64,000 bases of DNA from assembly GCF_021032705.1 (NCBI RefSeq), contig NZ_JAHVXI010000001.1, positions 186,001 to 250,000 on the forward strand. The letters run 5' to 3'. The position numbers and the translations under genes are program-made. Within the stretch, counting starts at the first letter, position 1, and each line of letters starts with the position of its first letter. Shown piece after piece: positions 24,527 through 34,350 of this stretch. The stretch is from Psychroserpens luteolus. GTDB lineage: Bacteria > Bacteroidota > Bacteroidia > Flavobacteriales > Flavobacteriaceae. Under the pieces are notes generated by a model. That model was not told the origin of the DNA and searched no databases. It saw only the letters and a program-made list of their open reading frames with translations.

Positions 24527-26686
24527 ATGGAAAATCAAAACAAAATCACATTTAGCAGACGTAGTTTCATTCGTACTTCTGCATTAGCCAGTGGCGGAAT
24601 TTTAATAGGATTCAACTTCTTTACATCATGTAAAGAAGCTGCAGTTCCTCCTGTTGATGTATCGCAACTTAATTTTAACGACTTTAATGCCTTCATTAAA
24701 ATAGCCGATAATGGTTATGTCACTATTTTTTCTCCCAATCCTGAAATTGGACAAGGTGTTAAAACATCGATGCCAATGATTATTGCGGAAGAACTCGATG
24801 TGCCTTGGGAACATGTTAGTGTGGAGCAAGGTGCTTTAGATACTAATAATTTTACAAGACAAGTTGCTGGTGGTAGCCAGTCCATTCGATTTGGTTGGGA
24901 TGCCTTGCGCCAAACTGGAGCTACAGCAAAGCAAATGCTTGTTAATGCAGCAGCAGCAAAATGGGGAATTGAAGCCTCGTCTTGCTCTGCATCAAATGGT
25001 GTAATTACAAGTCCAACAGGTGAAACACTTGGTTATGGTGATGTTGTCAATGATGCTGCACAACTTGAAGTACCAGAAAATGTAACACTAAAAGCAACCA
25101 AAGATTATAAAATAATTGGTAAAGATGCTGTGAATGTCGATATCGATAAAATTATAACTGGCAAACCTCTGTTTGGTCTGGATTATAAAGCCGAAGGCAT
25201 GACATATGTCTCTGTTATGAGGCCTCCAGCTTTTGGTCAAAAAATAAGTTCTTTTGACGACACCAATGCTAAAGCGATTAATGGTGTTTCTGATGTGGTA
25301 CAGTTTGGTGATAAAATTGCTGTACTAGCATCTAACACTTGGGCTGCCATGAAAGGAAAAAAAGCCTTAGATGTACAATGGACGAATGACGGGACCTTAG
25401 AAAGTACTGCTGATCATGACAAAAAACTTAATGCCATTCTTGATGGCAATCAATTAGATATACGTCGGGAAGACGGCAATGTAAAAAAAGCATTTGCAGA
25501 AGCCGACCAAGTTTTAGAACGCACATACGAGTCACCTTTCCTACCTCACAATTGCATGGAACCTATGAATTTCTATGCTAATGTCACTGCAGATAAAGTG
25601 CATTTGGTAGGACCAATTCAAACACCTGCAGGTACGGCAAGACGAATTGCCAACCTGATCGATCGTGATGAAAAAGATATTCATTTGGAAATGACGAGAA
25701 TGGGTGGCGGATTTGGACGACGTCTCTATGGTGACTTTGCTTTAGAAGCTGCTGAAATCTCTAACATTACTAAACAAGCTGTAAAAGTCGTATTCTCAAG
25801 AGAAGATGATATGGCTGCAGGTATTTACAGACCTGCCATAAAATATAGAATTGCTGCATCGCTCAAAGATGGAAAAGTTACTGGTTACCATTTAAAAGAA
25901 GCGGCAATAAATAATAATATGTATGGTTTAATTCCGCACTTCTTCCCTGCTGGAGCAATTGATAATTATAAAGTAGAAACAGGGAACTATCGAAGTAATA
26001 TCACTACTGGTGCATGGAGAGCGCCTTACACGAACTTCTTGGCTTATGCTGAACAAAGCTTCTTTGATGAACTAGCTGAGCTTCTAGAAGTTGATGCTGT
26101 GCAATTACGTTTAGATTTACTTAAGAATGTAAAAGACGGTCAAGACCCAGACATACAGTATTCAGCAAAACGTATGACAGATACAATCAAACTTGCTGCC
26201 GAAAAAAGTAATTGGGGAAAAACAAGAGAAGGTGTCTATCAAGGATTTGCAGCCTACTATAGTCACAATACTCATGTAGCCGAAGTTGTAGATATTACTT
26301 TAAAAAATGGCTATCCTTCTGTTGAAAAAGTAACCGTTGCAGTAGACTGTGGTATCGTAGTTAATCCAACAGGCGCAAAAAACCAAGTAGAAGGTGGCGT
26401 TATTGATGGTATCGGACATGCGATGTATGGTGATTTTTCATTTGACAAAGGGAAACCTCAAGATGTTAATTTCAATACGTATCGTTTAATTAGAATGAGA
26501 GAAACACCAACAGTACATACTTATTTTGTTGAGAATGATTTATCTCCAACGGGATTAGGAGAACCAGGTCTTCCACCAGCTGGTGGTGCTTTAGCAAATG
26601 CGATAAAAGCAGCTACAGGACAGTTACTATTAAAGCAACCGTTTATGAGCGTCTTAAAAAAGTATGAAACTAACTTGAAGGTATAA
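24527..26686 (+). CDS. Molybdenum-binding large subunit, IorB-type aldehyde/isoquinoline dehydrogenase
   Basis: A 719-residue xanthine-oxidase-family catalytic subunit of the IorB branch. The Tat motif SRRSFIRT (about residues 10-17) is followed by a hydrophobic run ending in FFTSC, so it may be a Tat-exported lipoprotein. Cofactor and active-site motifs include GGGFGRRLYGDF, WRAPYTN and GLGEPGLPPAGGALANAI, with the catalytic Glu in GLGEPG. Substrates of the branch are aldehydes and N-heterocycles. The true substrate is unknown. Electrons leave through the small subunit to an unidentified acceptor. The next gene is convergent, two bases after the stop. Confidence 0.9.
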   Translation: MENQNKITFSRRSFIRTSALASGGILIGFNFFTSCKEAAVPPVDVSQLNFNDFNAFIKIADNGYVTIFSPNPEIGQGVKTSMPMIIAEELDVPWEHVSVEQGALDTNNFTRQVAGGSQSIRFGWDALRQTGATAKQMLVNAAAAKWGIEASSCSASNGVITSPTGETLGYGDVVNDAAQLEVPENVTLKATKDYKIIGKDAVNVDIDKIITGKPLFGLDYKAEGMTYVSVMRPPAFGQKISSFDDTNAKAINGVSDVVQFGDKIAVLASNTWAAMKGKKALDVQWTNDGTLESTADHDKKLNAILDGNQLDIRREDGNVKKAFAEADQVLERTYESPFLPHNCMEPMNFYANVTADKVHLVGPIQTPAGTARRIANLIDRDEKDIHLEMTRMGGGFGRRLYGDFALEAAEISNITKQAVKVVFSREDDMAAGIYRPAIKYRIAASLKDGKVTGYHLKEAAINNNMYGLIPHFFPAGAIDNYKVETGNYRSNITTGAWRAPYTNFLAYAEQSFFDELAELLEVDAVQLRLDLLKNVKDGQDPDIQYSAKRMTDTIKLAAEKSNWGKTREGVYQGFAAYYSHNTHVAEVVDITLKNGYPSVEKVTVAVDCGIVVNPTGAKNQVEGGVIDGIGHAMYGDFSFDKGKPQDVNFNTYRLIRMRETPTVHTYFVENDLSPTGLGEPGLPPAGGALANAIKAATGQLLLKQPFMSVLKKYETNLKV

Positions 26687-26688
26687 TA

Positions 26689-27456
26689 TCACACCTTAAC
26701 CCGAAAACAAGCTGCCATCATTTGGTATAATTCAGGATGCTTGCGTTTCATAAGTTTAGGGTTTTCAAAAAAATACTCTGAAGCGACTGCAAAAAATTCG
26801 GCTTGCTTCGTACCACCATAAGCTCTAATATCGGACTTGTCGTTATTAATAGCTTCCATTTCGTCGTGCATCAATTTTAGCCAAGGAATGGCATTGGCAT
26901 TTTCCATTAGTATTTCTGGGATGCCATCAATCTTGTCGTCCATCTTGTCAATAAGATGTATAAACTCATGAACGGCTGTATTTCGTTTATCATTTGAATT
27001 CTTAAAACCATGATACAACGCCTTTTTTGATAAAATCATTTTACCTTCCAAACGACCTGTACCAACAACACCTGCAATACGTTTAGATTTACTTTTATGC
27101 GAAAACTCAAAATCCTCATTAAAATTATCAGGATATAAAATAACACCACTTACCGTTGGGTAATACCATTCTTTAAAAGCAAACACAGGGATTACTGCAC
27201 TTGCAGCAATCAATATCTTATCTAACTCAACAAGCTCAACATCAACACTATCAATATAAATCTCACTTAAAAATTGCATCATTCTATTTTGAAAACGCTT
27301 CTGTTCTGTAGGCTCAAGGTTTTTGTAAAACTTTACCTCTTTCAATAAGATCGGATGCCAATGCTGTGGAAATGGTTTGGCCTTTTTAGAATTCATCTTA
27401 TAAAAAGTATAACCCACAAAAACGAAGAGGCCAATGAAGACAATGAAGTAAATCAT
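26689..27456 (-). CDS. MtfA-like zinc peptidase (M90 family) with membrane anchor
   Basis: A 255-residue M90 peptidase. The zinc motif HEFIH lies at residues 163-167, with the distal AEFFAVASEYFFE helix near 218-230 giving the third ligand. In E. coli MtfA interacts with the repressor Mlc. In Bacteroidetes the role is not known. Unlike E. coli MtfA it has an N-terminal membrane segment (residues 2-18), so it is tethered. It is convergent with the IorB-type gene and divergent from the M19-like gene. Confidence 0.85.
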   Translation of the reverse strand: MIYFIVFIGLFVFVGYTFYKMNSKKAKPFPQHWHPILLKEVKFYKNLEPTEQKRFQNRMMQFLSEIYIDSVDVELVELDKILIAASAVIPVFAFKEWYYPTVSGVILYPDNFNEDFEFSHKSKSKRIAGVVGTGRLEGKMILSKKALYHGFKNSNDKRNTAVHEFIHLIDKMDDKIDGIPEILMENANAIPWLKLMHDEMEAINNDKSDIRAYGGTKQAEFFAVASEYFFENPKLMKRKHPELYQMMAACFRVKV

Positions 27457-27563
27457 ATAAGCAGATCAAATTAAGTTTAGGATTCTAAACTAATGATTTT
27501 GAATCGATTTCATCTAATTTCTAACAAAAAATGAATATCTTTTCAGTATCTAACCAATTCTAA

Positions 27564-29018
27564 ATGAGCATGTCATACATTGATCTACATTGCCATCCCT
27601 CATTAAAACCTTTCGGAAAGAGTTTTAAATACGATCCTCCAAAGCAAAACGCAAGTCATAGCGGTCGTAAAAATTCCATTTGGCATTACAGTCCACCCAA
27701 TTTTCTAGAACGTCAAGTGAATAGATTATTAACGCTCACCAAATTTACCCAAACTGATGTCACTGCAGTTGCTAAAGCCAATTGCGATGTAATGGTAATT
27801 TCATTATATCCTTTTGAGAAGCACTTTTTAAAGAAAAAGATGTTGGGCTTTAAATTTGTATCTGATTTATTGGTCAATTTAGCTGCAGGAGTGAGTCAGA
27901 AACGCATTGACAACCTCAGAAATCACAATAGTTATTTTCAAGACCTAAATGATGAGTATGATTATTATATGCAGCGTCACAATTTTGCAGAAGTCATTAA
28001 AGGTGTTACCTATACCTATCGCTTGGTCAATAGTTATACTGAAATTTCCAACCATAAGAACACCTCAACAGATACCAGAAAAATTATAAGTCTAGTCCCA
28101 ACAATAGAAGGTGCTCATGCATTCGAAACTGGATTAGACAAGGATCATGACATGGCAGATGAAGCTACTGTTTTAAACAATATAGACACTGTGAAAAACT
28201 GGGAACACCAACCCTTTTTTATCACTTTAGCCCATCATTTCTACAATGAAATTTGTGGTCATGCGAGAAGTATTAGTATTGGCTTGATTAAAAAAAATCA
28301 AAATCGCGGACTTAACACAGACATTACAGATTTGGGATTTAAAGTGATTGATAAGCTCCTTGATAATTCTACTGGAAAACGAATCTTCATTGACATCAAA
28401 CATATGAGCAAAGCATCAAGAACTAGTTATTATAAGCTATTGGAAACTACGTATGCAAATCAAGATATCCCCATCATTGTAAGTCATGGTGCTGTTAATG
28501 GAAAACGCTCAATCTCAGAATCTAATAGTTCAGATACACCCTTGGGTAAATATTTTAGAGCAGATGATATCAATTTTTATGATTCAGAAATCTTGCGTAT
28601 TGCAAAATCAAAAGGTATTTTTGGACTGCAGTTAGATGAACGTCGTATAGCTAGTAAAAAAGCAATAAGAAGTTCCAGAATTTATTGGCCTAGTAAAAAA
28701 AGGCGTTACAGAAATAAATCTGAGTTAATCTGGAGACAAATTCAGCATATTGCCGAACTCTTAGATAAAAATGATTTATTTTGTTGGGAAACCATAGCAA
28801 TTGGATCTGATTTTGACGGCATCGTTAATCCAATAAAAGGTTTATGGACTGCAGAAAACATAAAAGACATTAAACCCTATCTCATTGAGAAAGCACAAGA
28901 TTACCTCAATGCAAATGCCACAAAATTACAAGCTAGAAATCAGATTTCAGCAAGTGAAATAATAGATCGTGTGCTATTTATAAATGCTAACGAATTTTTG
29001 AAACAATACTTTAATTAA
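27564..29018 (+). CDS. Membrane-dipeptidase-like (M19) amidohydrolase
   Basis: A 484-residue protein of the M19/renal dipeptidase-like metal hydrolase group. The N-terminal metal motif IDLHCHPS and the later blocks PTIEGAHAF, LAHHF, DIKHMS, IVSHGAVNG and GSDFDGIVNP follow the order of the family fold. No signal peptide is seen. The length is above the roughly 350-400 residues of typical M19 members. It precedes guanine deaminase and the xanthine dehydrogenase genes by 39 bases and may be co-transcribed, but a link to purine breakdown is not established. Substrate is unknown. Confidence 0.75.
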   Translation: MSMSYIDLHCHPSLKPFGKSFKYDPPKQNASHSGRKNSIWHYSPPNFLERQVNRLLTLTKFTQTDVTAVAKANCDVMVISLYPFEKHFLKKKMLGFKFVSDLLVNLAAGVSQKRIDNLRNHNSYFQDLNDEYDYYMQRHNFAEVIKGVTYTYRLVNSYTEISNHKNTSTDTRKIISLVPTIEGAHAFETGLDKDHDMADEATVLNNIDTVKNWEHQPFFITLAHHFYNEICGHARSISIGLIKKNQNRGLNTDITDLGFKVIDKLLDNSTGKRIFIDIKHMSKASRTSYYKLLETTYANQDIPIIVSHGAVNGKRSISESNSSDTPLGKYFRADDINFYDSEILRIAKSKGIFGLQLDERRIASKKAIRSSRIYWPSKKRRYRNKSELIWRQIQHIAELLDKNDLFCWETIAIGSDFDGIVNPIKGLWTAENIKDIKPYLIEKAQDYLNANATKLQARNQISASEIIDRVLFINANEFLKQYFN

Positions 29019-29057
29019 GGTTTCAATTCTTCAGAAAATAAAAAGAAAACAACATAT

Positions 29058-29531
29058 ATGAGTGAGAATGAAAAATTCATGAAAGAAGCAGTAAATGCTG
29101 CCTTAAAAGGAATGAACAATAATGAAGGAGGTCCTTTTGGTTGTGTGATTGTAAAAGATGGAAAAATCGTAGGACGTGGAAATAATAAAGTAACTTCAAC
29201 CAATGATCCAACAGCGCATGCCGAAGTTACAGCAATAAGAGACGCTTGTAAAAATCTGGATTCATTTCAATTAGATGGTTGTGAAATTTACACCTCTTGT
29301 GAACCTTGTCCTATGTGCTTAGGTGCTATCTATTGGGCTCGTCCAGATCGTGTATACTATGGAAGCAATCAAGTAGATGCTGCTAATATTGGCTTTGATG
29401 ACGAATTTATTTATAAAGAAATTCCGTTGCCTTACAACGAAAGAAGTATTCCTTTTGAACAATTAGCTCGTGAAATTGCGCTCGAACCATTTCAAGAATG
29501 GACAAAGAAAGAAGATAAAACCCAATATTAG
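29058..29531 (+). CDS. guaD: Guanine deaminase (GuaD type, CDA fold)
   Basis: A 157-residue cytidine-deaminase-fold enzyme closely resembling the short GuaD of Bacillus. Zinc ligands are H54, C84 and C87, and the catalytic Glu is E56 (TAHAEVTAI and TSCEPCPMCLGAIYWARP). The C-terminal block GFDDEFIYKEI is characteristic of guanine deaminase rather than tRNA adenosine deaminase TadA. It converts guanine to xanthine, the substrate of the dehydrogenase encoded immediately downstream (3 bases). Confidence 0.9.
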   Translation: MSENEKFMKEAVNAALKGMNNNEGGPFGCVIVKDGKIVGRGNNKVTSTNDPTAHAEVTAIRDACKNLDSFQLDGCEIYTSCEPCPMCLGAIYWARPDRVYYGSNQVDAANIGFDDEFIYKEIPLPYNERSIPFEQLAREIALEPFQEWTKKEDKTQY

Positions 29532-29534
29532 TTA

Positions 29535-30947
29535 ATGATTACCTTCATTTTAAATAATAAAACCATTAGAACCTCAGAGCATTCTGGGATGACCTTGTTG
29601 GATTTTGTACGCTATGAACAGCGTCTTACTGGAACCAAAATTGGTTGTCGTGAAGGTGATTGTGGCGCGTGTACAGTTTTAGTTGGCACTCTAGAAAATG
29701 GACATGTAAACTATCAAAGTATTACGTCATGTATCTCTCCTTTAGGAAATGCACATGGCAAACATATAGTTACTGTTGAAGGTACCAATCTTCAAAATGA
29801 ACTTACTATTGCACAAGAAGCAATGAAAGCTAATTATGCCACACAATGCGGTTTTTGCACACCAGGTTTTGTGGTAGCATTTACTGGTTTCGCATTGTCA
29901 AATTCTGAAAAAAACTATAGTAACGCACTTGATGCTATTAGCGGAAATATTTGTAGATGCACAGGCTATAAATCTATTGAAAAGGCCGCACATCAAATGG
30001 TGAGCAATTTAAAAGAACATAAAACTCAACCCAACTTTGACTGGCTTATTAAAAACGGATTTGTGCCTGATTATTTTTCTACGATCACTAAGCGCTTACA
30101 AGATCTAGAAGTAAAAGACAGAGAACAACCTAAAGGAAAGTATGTCGCTGGCGGAACAGATCTATATGTGCAACAAGCCGATCATTTAGCAGACAATTCA
30201 GTACATCTTATTGCCGAAAAAAACTATTTAAAAGGTATTTCTATTAATGATAACGTTTGCAAAGTTGGAACCAATTCTACGGTTTCCGATCTATGGAATC
30301 ACAGTCAACTTAACATGTACTTTCCTCGCCTTAAAGCACATTTAAAACTAGTCTCATCAGAGCAGATTAGAAACATGGCTTCTTTAGGTGGCAATCTTGT
30401 TAACGCGTCTCCCATTGGAGATATGACTATCTTCTTTTTAGCGCTCAATAGTGATATAACAATAACAGATAAAAACCAAAAAGAACGGTCACTTCCGCTC
30501 AAAAACTTCTATCAAGGCTATAAAACTTTCGATCTAAAGGATGGAGAACTTTTAAAAGATATTAGCTTTACATTACCCGTAAGTCAATCGGTTTTTAATT
30601 TTGAAAAAGTATGTAAGCGTACACATTTAGATATTGCTAGTGTAAATTCTGCCATACATATGCATATAGCTGACGATTGCATTTCCAAGGCACATGTATC
30701 TATTGGTGGTGTAGCAGCCATTCCTAAATATTTACACAACACATCTAAATTTTTAAATGGTAAATCATTAACTCCAGAAACTATTATCGAAGCCAACGAC
30801 GTACTTCAAAACGAAATTGCTCCAATAAGTGATGTTCGTGGTTCTAGTGATTACAAACGCTTATTAGCCAGACAATTGTTTTTTGCTCATTTCATAACGT
30901 TATTTCCAAAACAATTTACTCTAAACGACTTTGTCCAGCATGCATAA
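29535..30947 (+). CDS. xdhA: Xanthine dehydrogenase small subunit (2Fe-2S and FAD)
   Basis: A 470-residue subunit joining two 2Fe-2S clusters (GCREGDCGACTVL near residue 36; CGFCTPGF and ICRCTGYK near 112-150) to an FAD domain (AGGTDLYVQQ near 205, MASLGGNLVNASPIGDM near 282). This is the standard XdhA layout for NAD-linked xanthine dehydrogenase. The stop overlaps the start of the molybdenum subunit. With GuaD upstream, it points to oxidation of guanine and xanthine to urate in the cytosol. Confidence 0.93.
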   Translation: MITFILNNKTIRTSEHSGMTLLDFVRYEQRLTGTKIGCREGDCGACTVLVGTLENGHVNYQSITSCISPLGNAHGKHIVTVEGTNLQNELTIAQEAMKANYATQCGFCTPGFVVAFTGFALSNSEKNYSNALDAISGNICRCTGYKSIEKAAHQMVSNLKEHKTQPNFDWLIKNGFVPDYFSTITKRLQDLEVKDREQPKGKYVAGGTDLYVQQADHLADNSVHLIAEKNYLKGISINDNVCKVGTNSTVSDLWNHSQLNMYFPRLKAHLKLVSSEQIRNMASLGGNLVNASPIGDMTIFFLALNSDITITDKNQKERSLPLKNFYQGYKTFDLKDGELLKDISFTLPVSQSVFNFEKVCKRTHLDIASVNSAIHMHIADDCISKAHVSIGGVAAIPKYLHNTSKFLNGKSLTPETIIEANDVLQNEIAPISDVRGSSDYKRLLARQLFFAHFITLFPKQFTLNDFVQHA

Positions 30948-33267
30948 ACACAAATCAAATAACATTTTAGATTCTAAACTAGATACTGTTTCCATATCAA
31001 TAAAGCAGAGTATCAAAAACATGGATTCCTATACGCACGTTCGAGGCGAATCCTTATACGTTGACGATGTTAATGTTAGGCAAGGTACATTTCATGCGGT
31101 TGTATTTGATTCACCAAAAGCACATGGAAAAATAAAGCATATAGATTACACTAAGGCTGAAGCCCTAGAAGGCGTTAAGCGTATTTTTACGTATAAAGAT
31201 GTACCTGGGAAAAATCAAATTGGAGGTATCATACCAGATGAGCCCTTATTTGCTGAAAAGGAGGTTCATTTTTGGGGAATGCCTATTGCCTTGATTGTGG
31301 CTGAAACCGAATTAATTGCCCGAAAAGCAAGACAATTAATAGATATTGAAATTGAAGAGCTTCCTGTTATTACTACTGCAAAACAAGCCAAAGCTAAAGG
31401 AAGTTTTATCAATGCGCCACGTTCATTTAGTTTGGGCGATACTCAAAAAGCATTTAAAGACTGTGATTATATTTTTGAAGGCGAGACGTTCTCAAATGGT
31501 CAAGAACATTTATATATCGAATCGCAAGGTGCCTATGCCGAGCCTCTGGAAAATGGAACGATAAAGATCACCTCATCTACTCAAGGTCCTACAGCAGTTC
31601 AAAAAACAACAGCTCAAGTTTTGGGTGTTGCCATGCATAAAATAGAAGTTGATGTTACCAGACTTGGTGGTGGTTTTGGAGGAAAAGAAGACCAAGCAAC
31701 ACCATGGGCAGTTATGGCTGCTTTGGCAACCTATCATTTAAATCAATCGGTAAAATTAATCCTGAACCGTCATGACGATTTGCGAATGACTGGAAAGCGT
31801 CATCCATATGAAAGCACGTATAAGATTGGCTTATCAAAAGATTTGAAAATTCTTGCTTACGAAGCTGAGTTTCTTCAAAATTCTGGAGCTGCTGCCGACC
31901 TATCTCCTGCAATTGCTGAACGCACCTTATTTCATGCCACGAATAGTTATTTTGTGCCGCATGTAAAAACAACAGTCATAAGTTGTAAAACTAACTTGCC
32001 TCCTAATACGGCTTTTAGAGGTTTTGGTGGACCGCAAGGCATGTTTGTTATTGAGTCTGCAATTGCCAAAGCTGCAAGTGAAATTGGAGTAACAGCTAGA
32101 GTCATTCAGGAAGCCAACTTACTAGATGAAAATGACGCCTTCTCTTATGGTCAAATCGCCAAAAAAGTTGAAGCTAAAAATACTTGGGATTCGGCAAAGT
32201 CTATCTATAACATTAATACTCTAGAAAAAGAAGTTGAAGATTTCAACGCAAACAATTCAAACTTTAAAAAAGGATTAGCAGTAATGCCAATAACCTTTGG
32301 TATTTCATTTACCAATACACCAATGAATCACGCTCGTGCCTTAGTACATATTTATCTTGATGGTAGCATTGGTATCAGTACAGCAGCTGTAGAAATGGGA
32401 CAAGGTGTAAATACCAAAATGATGCAAATTGCTTCAAATGTATTTTCAGTTCCTATAGAACACATTAAAATTGAAACAACCAATACAACAAGAGTTGCTA
32501 ATACATCACCTTCTGCTGCTAGTTCGACAGCAGATCTAAATGGAAAAGCAACCTTAAAAGCTTGTAAGGCATTATTAGAAAGGCTAAAGACCGTCGTTTC
32601 TGAAGAGCTAAACGTTTCCGAAGATACTATAGAATTGAAAGATGAGTTTGTTTATATCAATAATAAAAAATCAAATTTATCATGGACAGAACTTATCAGT
32701 AAAACAATGCTCAAGCGCGTCGCTTTAACTGAAAATGCGCATTATGCTACACCAGAAATTCACTTCGATAAAACCAAAGAAAAGGGACACCCATTTGCCT
32801 ATCATGTTTACGGAACGGCAATCATTACCACAACAGTAGATTGTACTCGAGGCACATATGAATTTGATTCGGTTAAAATTGTTCATGACTACGGAAAAAG
32901 TATGAGCGAAGGGATTGATCTTGGTCAAGTTGAAGGCGCACTTGCCCAAGGTATTGGTTGGATGACGATGGAGGATATTGCCTATAATGAGGAAGGACGC
33001 TTGCTTTCAAACGCTTTATCAACATACAAGATTCCTGATTTATTTTCAGTGCCTAAAAACGTTGAAGTGATTCCAGTTGAAACAACAGGGCACGAACTCG
33101 CTATTTTAAAATCAAAGGCTGTAGGTGAGCCTCCATTAATGTATGGTATTGGCGCTTATTTCGCACTTCAAAATGCAATCAAAGCTTTTAATCCTAATTA
33201 TGATTTGAAGTTTCATGCACCAATGACACCAGAAAAAGTACTAATGAGTCTATATGAAAACAACTAA
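30940..33267 (+). CDS. xdhB: Xanthine dehydrogenase molybdenum-binding subunit
   Basis: A 775-residue catalytic subunit that hydroxylates hypoxanthine and xanthine. Motifs include GGGFGGKEDQ, TAFRGFGGPQGMFV (cofactor and substrate Arg), AAVEMGQGV, SAASSTADLNG and KAVGEPPLMYG with the catalytic Glu. I chose ATG 30940, which overlaps the xdhA stop. A TTG nine bases earlier would add three residues. No export signal is present, unlike the IorB-type subunit at 24527, so the two hydroxylases work on different sides of the membrane. Confidence 0.93.
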   Translation: MHKHKSNNILDSKLDTVSISIKQSIKNMDSYTHVRGESLYVDDVNVRQGTFHAVVFDSPKAHGKIKHIDYTKAEALEGVKRIFTYKDVPGKNQIGGIIPDEPLFAEKEVHFWGMPIALIVAETELIARKARQLIDIEIEELPVITTAKQAKAKGSFINAPRSFSLGDTQKAFKDCDYIFEGETFSNGQEHLYIESQGAYAEPLENGTIKITSSTQGPTAVQKTTAQVLGVAMHKIEVDVTRLGGGFGGKEDQATPWAVMAALATYHLNQSVKLILNRHDDLRMTGKRHPYESTYKIGLSKDLKILAYEAEFLQNSGAAADLSPAIAERTLFHATNSYFVPHVKTTVISCKTNLPPNTAFRGFGGPQGMFVIESAIAKAASEIGVTARVIQEANLLDENDAFSYGQIAKKVEAKNTWDSAKSIYNINTLEKEVEDFNANNSNFKKGLAVMPITFGISFTNTPMNHARALVHIYLDGSIGISTAAVEMGQGVNTKMMQIASNVFSVPIEHIKIETTNTTRVANTSPSAASSTADLNGKATLKACKALLERLKTVVSEELNVSEDTIELKDEFVYINNKKSNLSWTELISKTMLKRVALTENAHYATPEIHFDKTKEKGHPFAYHVYGTAIITTTVDCTRGTYEFDSVKIVHDYGKSMSEGIDLGQVEGALAQGIGWMTMEDIAYNEEGRLLSNALSTYKIPDLFSVPKNVEVIPVETTGHELAILKSKAVGEPPLMYGIGAYFALQNAIKAFNPNYDLKFHAPMTPEKVLMSLYENN

Positions 33268-33279
33268 ACTAAGACCATT

Positions 33280-33849
33280 ATGCAAACTCAAGTAAACGAA
33301 CATGTTTTTGATACCTTTCCTGAATTGGAAAGTGAACGACTTGTATTCAAGGCTTATAACATTGAACATGCAGAAGCTCTTTTAAAAATGAGAAGTCATC
33401 AGGCTGTATCTAAATATATGGATACCGAAATACCGACGCATGTTTCAGATACAGAAAAAAGAATTAAAGGATACCACACGGCTTTTGAAGAAGGTAAAGG
33501 AATTACTTGGGCCTTTATAGATAAAACCAGCAATCAACTTGTTGGCGATTTTGGCATCTGGAGAATTGACAGAAAAAACGCTAGAGGCGAAATAGGCTAT
33601 ATTTTACATCCTGTTTTTTGGGGTAAAGGTTACATGACAGAAGCAATGAATACACTGATTCGTTTTGGCTTTAATGATTTAAACCTTCATAGTTTAGAAG
33701 CGAATGTCAATATTGACAATAAAAACTCAAAGGCGCTATTGCTTAAATTCGGATTTAAATTAGAAGCCTATTTTAGAGAAAATTTTTATTACAATGGACA
33801 ATTCTTAGATAGCGAAATTTACTGCTTACTAAAATCGGATATCAATTAA
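33280..33849 (+). CDS. GNAT acetyltransferase (RimJ/RimL-like)
   Basis: A 189-residue N-acetyltransferase of the RimJ/RimL/Acetyltransf_3 type: ESERLVFKAY at the start, GEIGYILHPVFWGKGYMTEAM as the acetyl-CoA loop, and NKNSKALLLKFGF near the end. The acceptor is unknown. It lies 12 bases after xdhB and may be read through from that operon, but nothing links it to purine metabolism. Confidence 0.88.
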   Translation: MQTQVNEHVFDTFPELESERLVFKAYNIEHAEALLKMRSHQAVSKYMDTEIPTHVSDTEKRIKGYHTAFEEGKGITWAFIDKTSNQLVGDFGIWRIDRKNARGEIGYILHPVFWGKGYMTEAMNTLIRFGFNDLNLHSLEANVNIDNKNSKALLLKFGFKLEAYFRENFYYNGQFLDSEIYCLLKSDIN

Positions 33850-33861
33850 AACATAAAGCTT

Positions 33862-34350
33862 ATTCCACTATACTACAAAAAACAAAACATTCTAAAAGGC
33901 GCACTCATTTATAGTGCAGGTGATACAGTTGCTGCACTTTTGCTTGACGAATTTTTATGGACCCGCCTTCTAGGAATGTTATTGATTGGTGCCACTTTTT
34001 ATGCTTTTGAGATTCCAAACTATTTTGATTGGATCGTAAAAAAAACACACCACTTAAAAGGTATAAAAGCAACCTTAACCAAAACAGGGTTGGCCATTTT
34101 GTATTTCAATCCATTGTGGATTGCTAGACATTTATTATTCATCAAGTTATTTTCTGGCCAATTTGAAGCCATAGGTTGGCCATTATTAGAAATCGCCTTC
34201 TGGTCATTCGCTGCTAATATTTTAATTTCGTTTGTAGCTAATTATCTAATTCAGAACCGATTTAAACTCAAGTGGCGCTTTTTAGCAAGTGCTCTGTTTT
34301 CAGCATTAATGGCTATTTATTATGCCTTGAGTGAAACGCTATTCAGTTAG
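33862..34350 (+). CDS. Small integral membrane protein with unclear start codon
   Basis: A hydrophobic protein with about four membrane segments. It shows GDTVAALLLDEF near the start and LLGATFYAFEIPNYFDWI-like sequence after. I recognise it only as a Bacteroidetes-type conserved membrane protein. No ATG, GTG or TTG gives the whole first segment: the earliest ordinary start, TTG 33940, cuts into it. The frame stays open back to the TAA of the acetyltransferase gene (33847), which is in the same frame. I placed the start at ATT 33862. ATA 33853 and ATT 33889 are alternatives. Its 3' end overlaps the convergent xdhC gene. Confidence 0.5.
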   Translation: MPLYYKKQNILKGALIYSAGDTVAALLLDEFLWTRLLGMLLIGATFYAFEIPNYFDWIVKKTHHLKGIKATLTKTGLAILYFNPLWIARHLLFIKLFSGQFEAIGWPLLEIAFWSFAANILISFVANYLIQNRFKLKWRFLASALFSALMAIYYALSETLFS

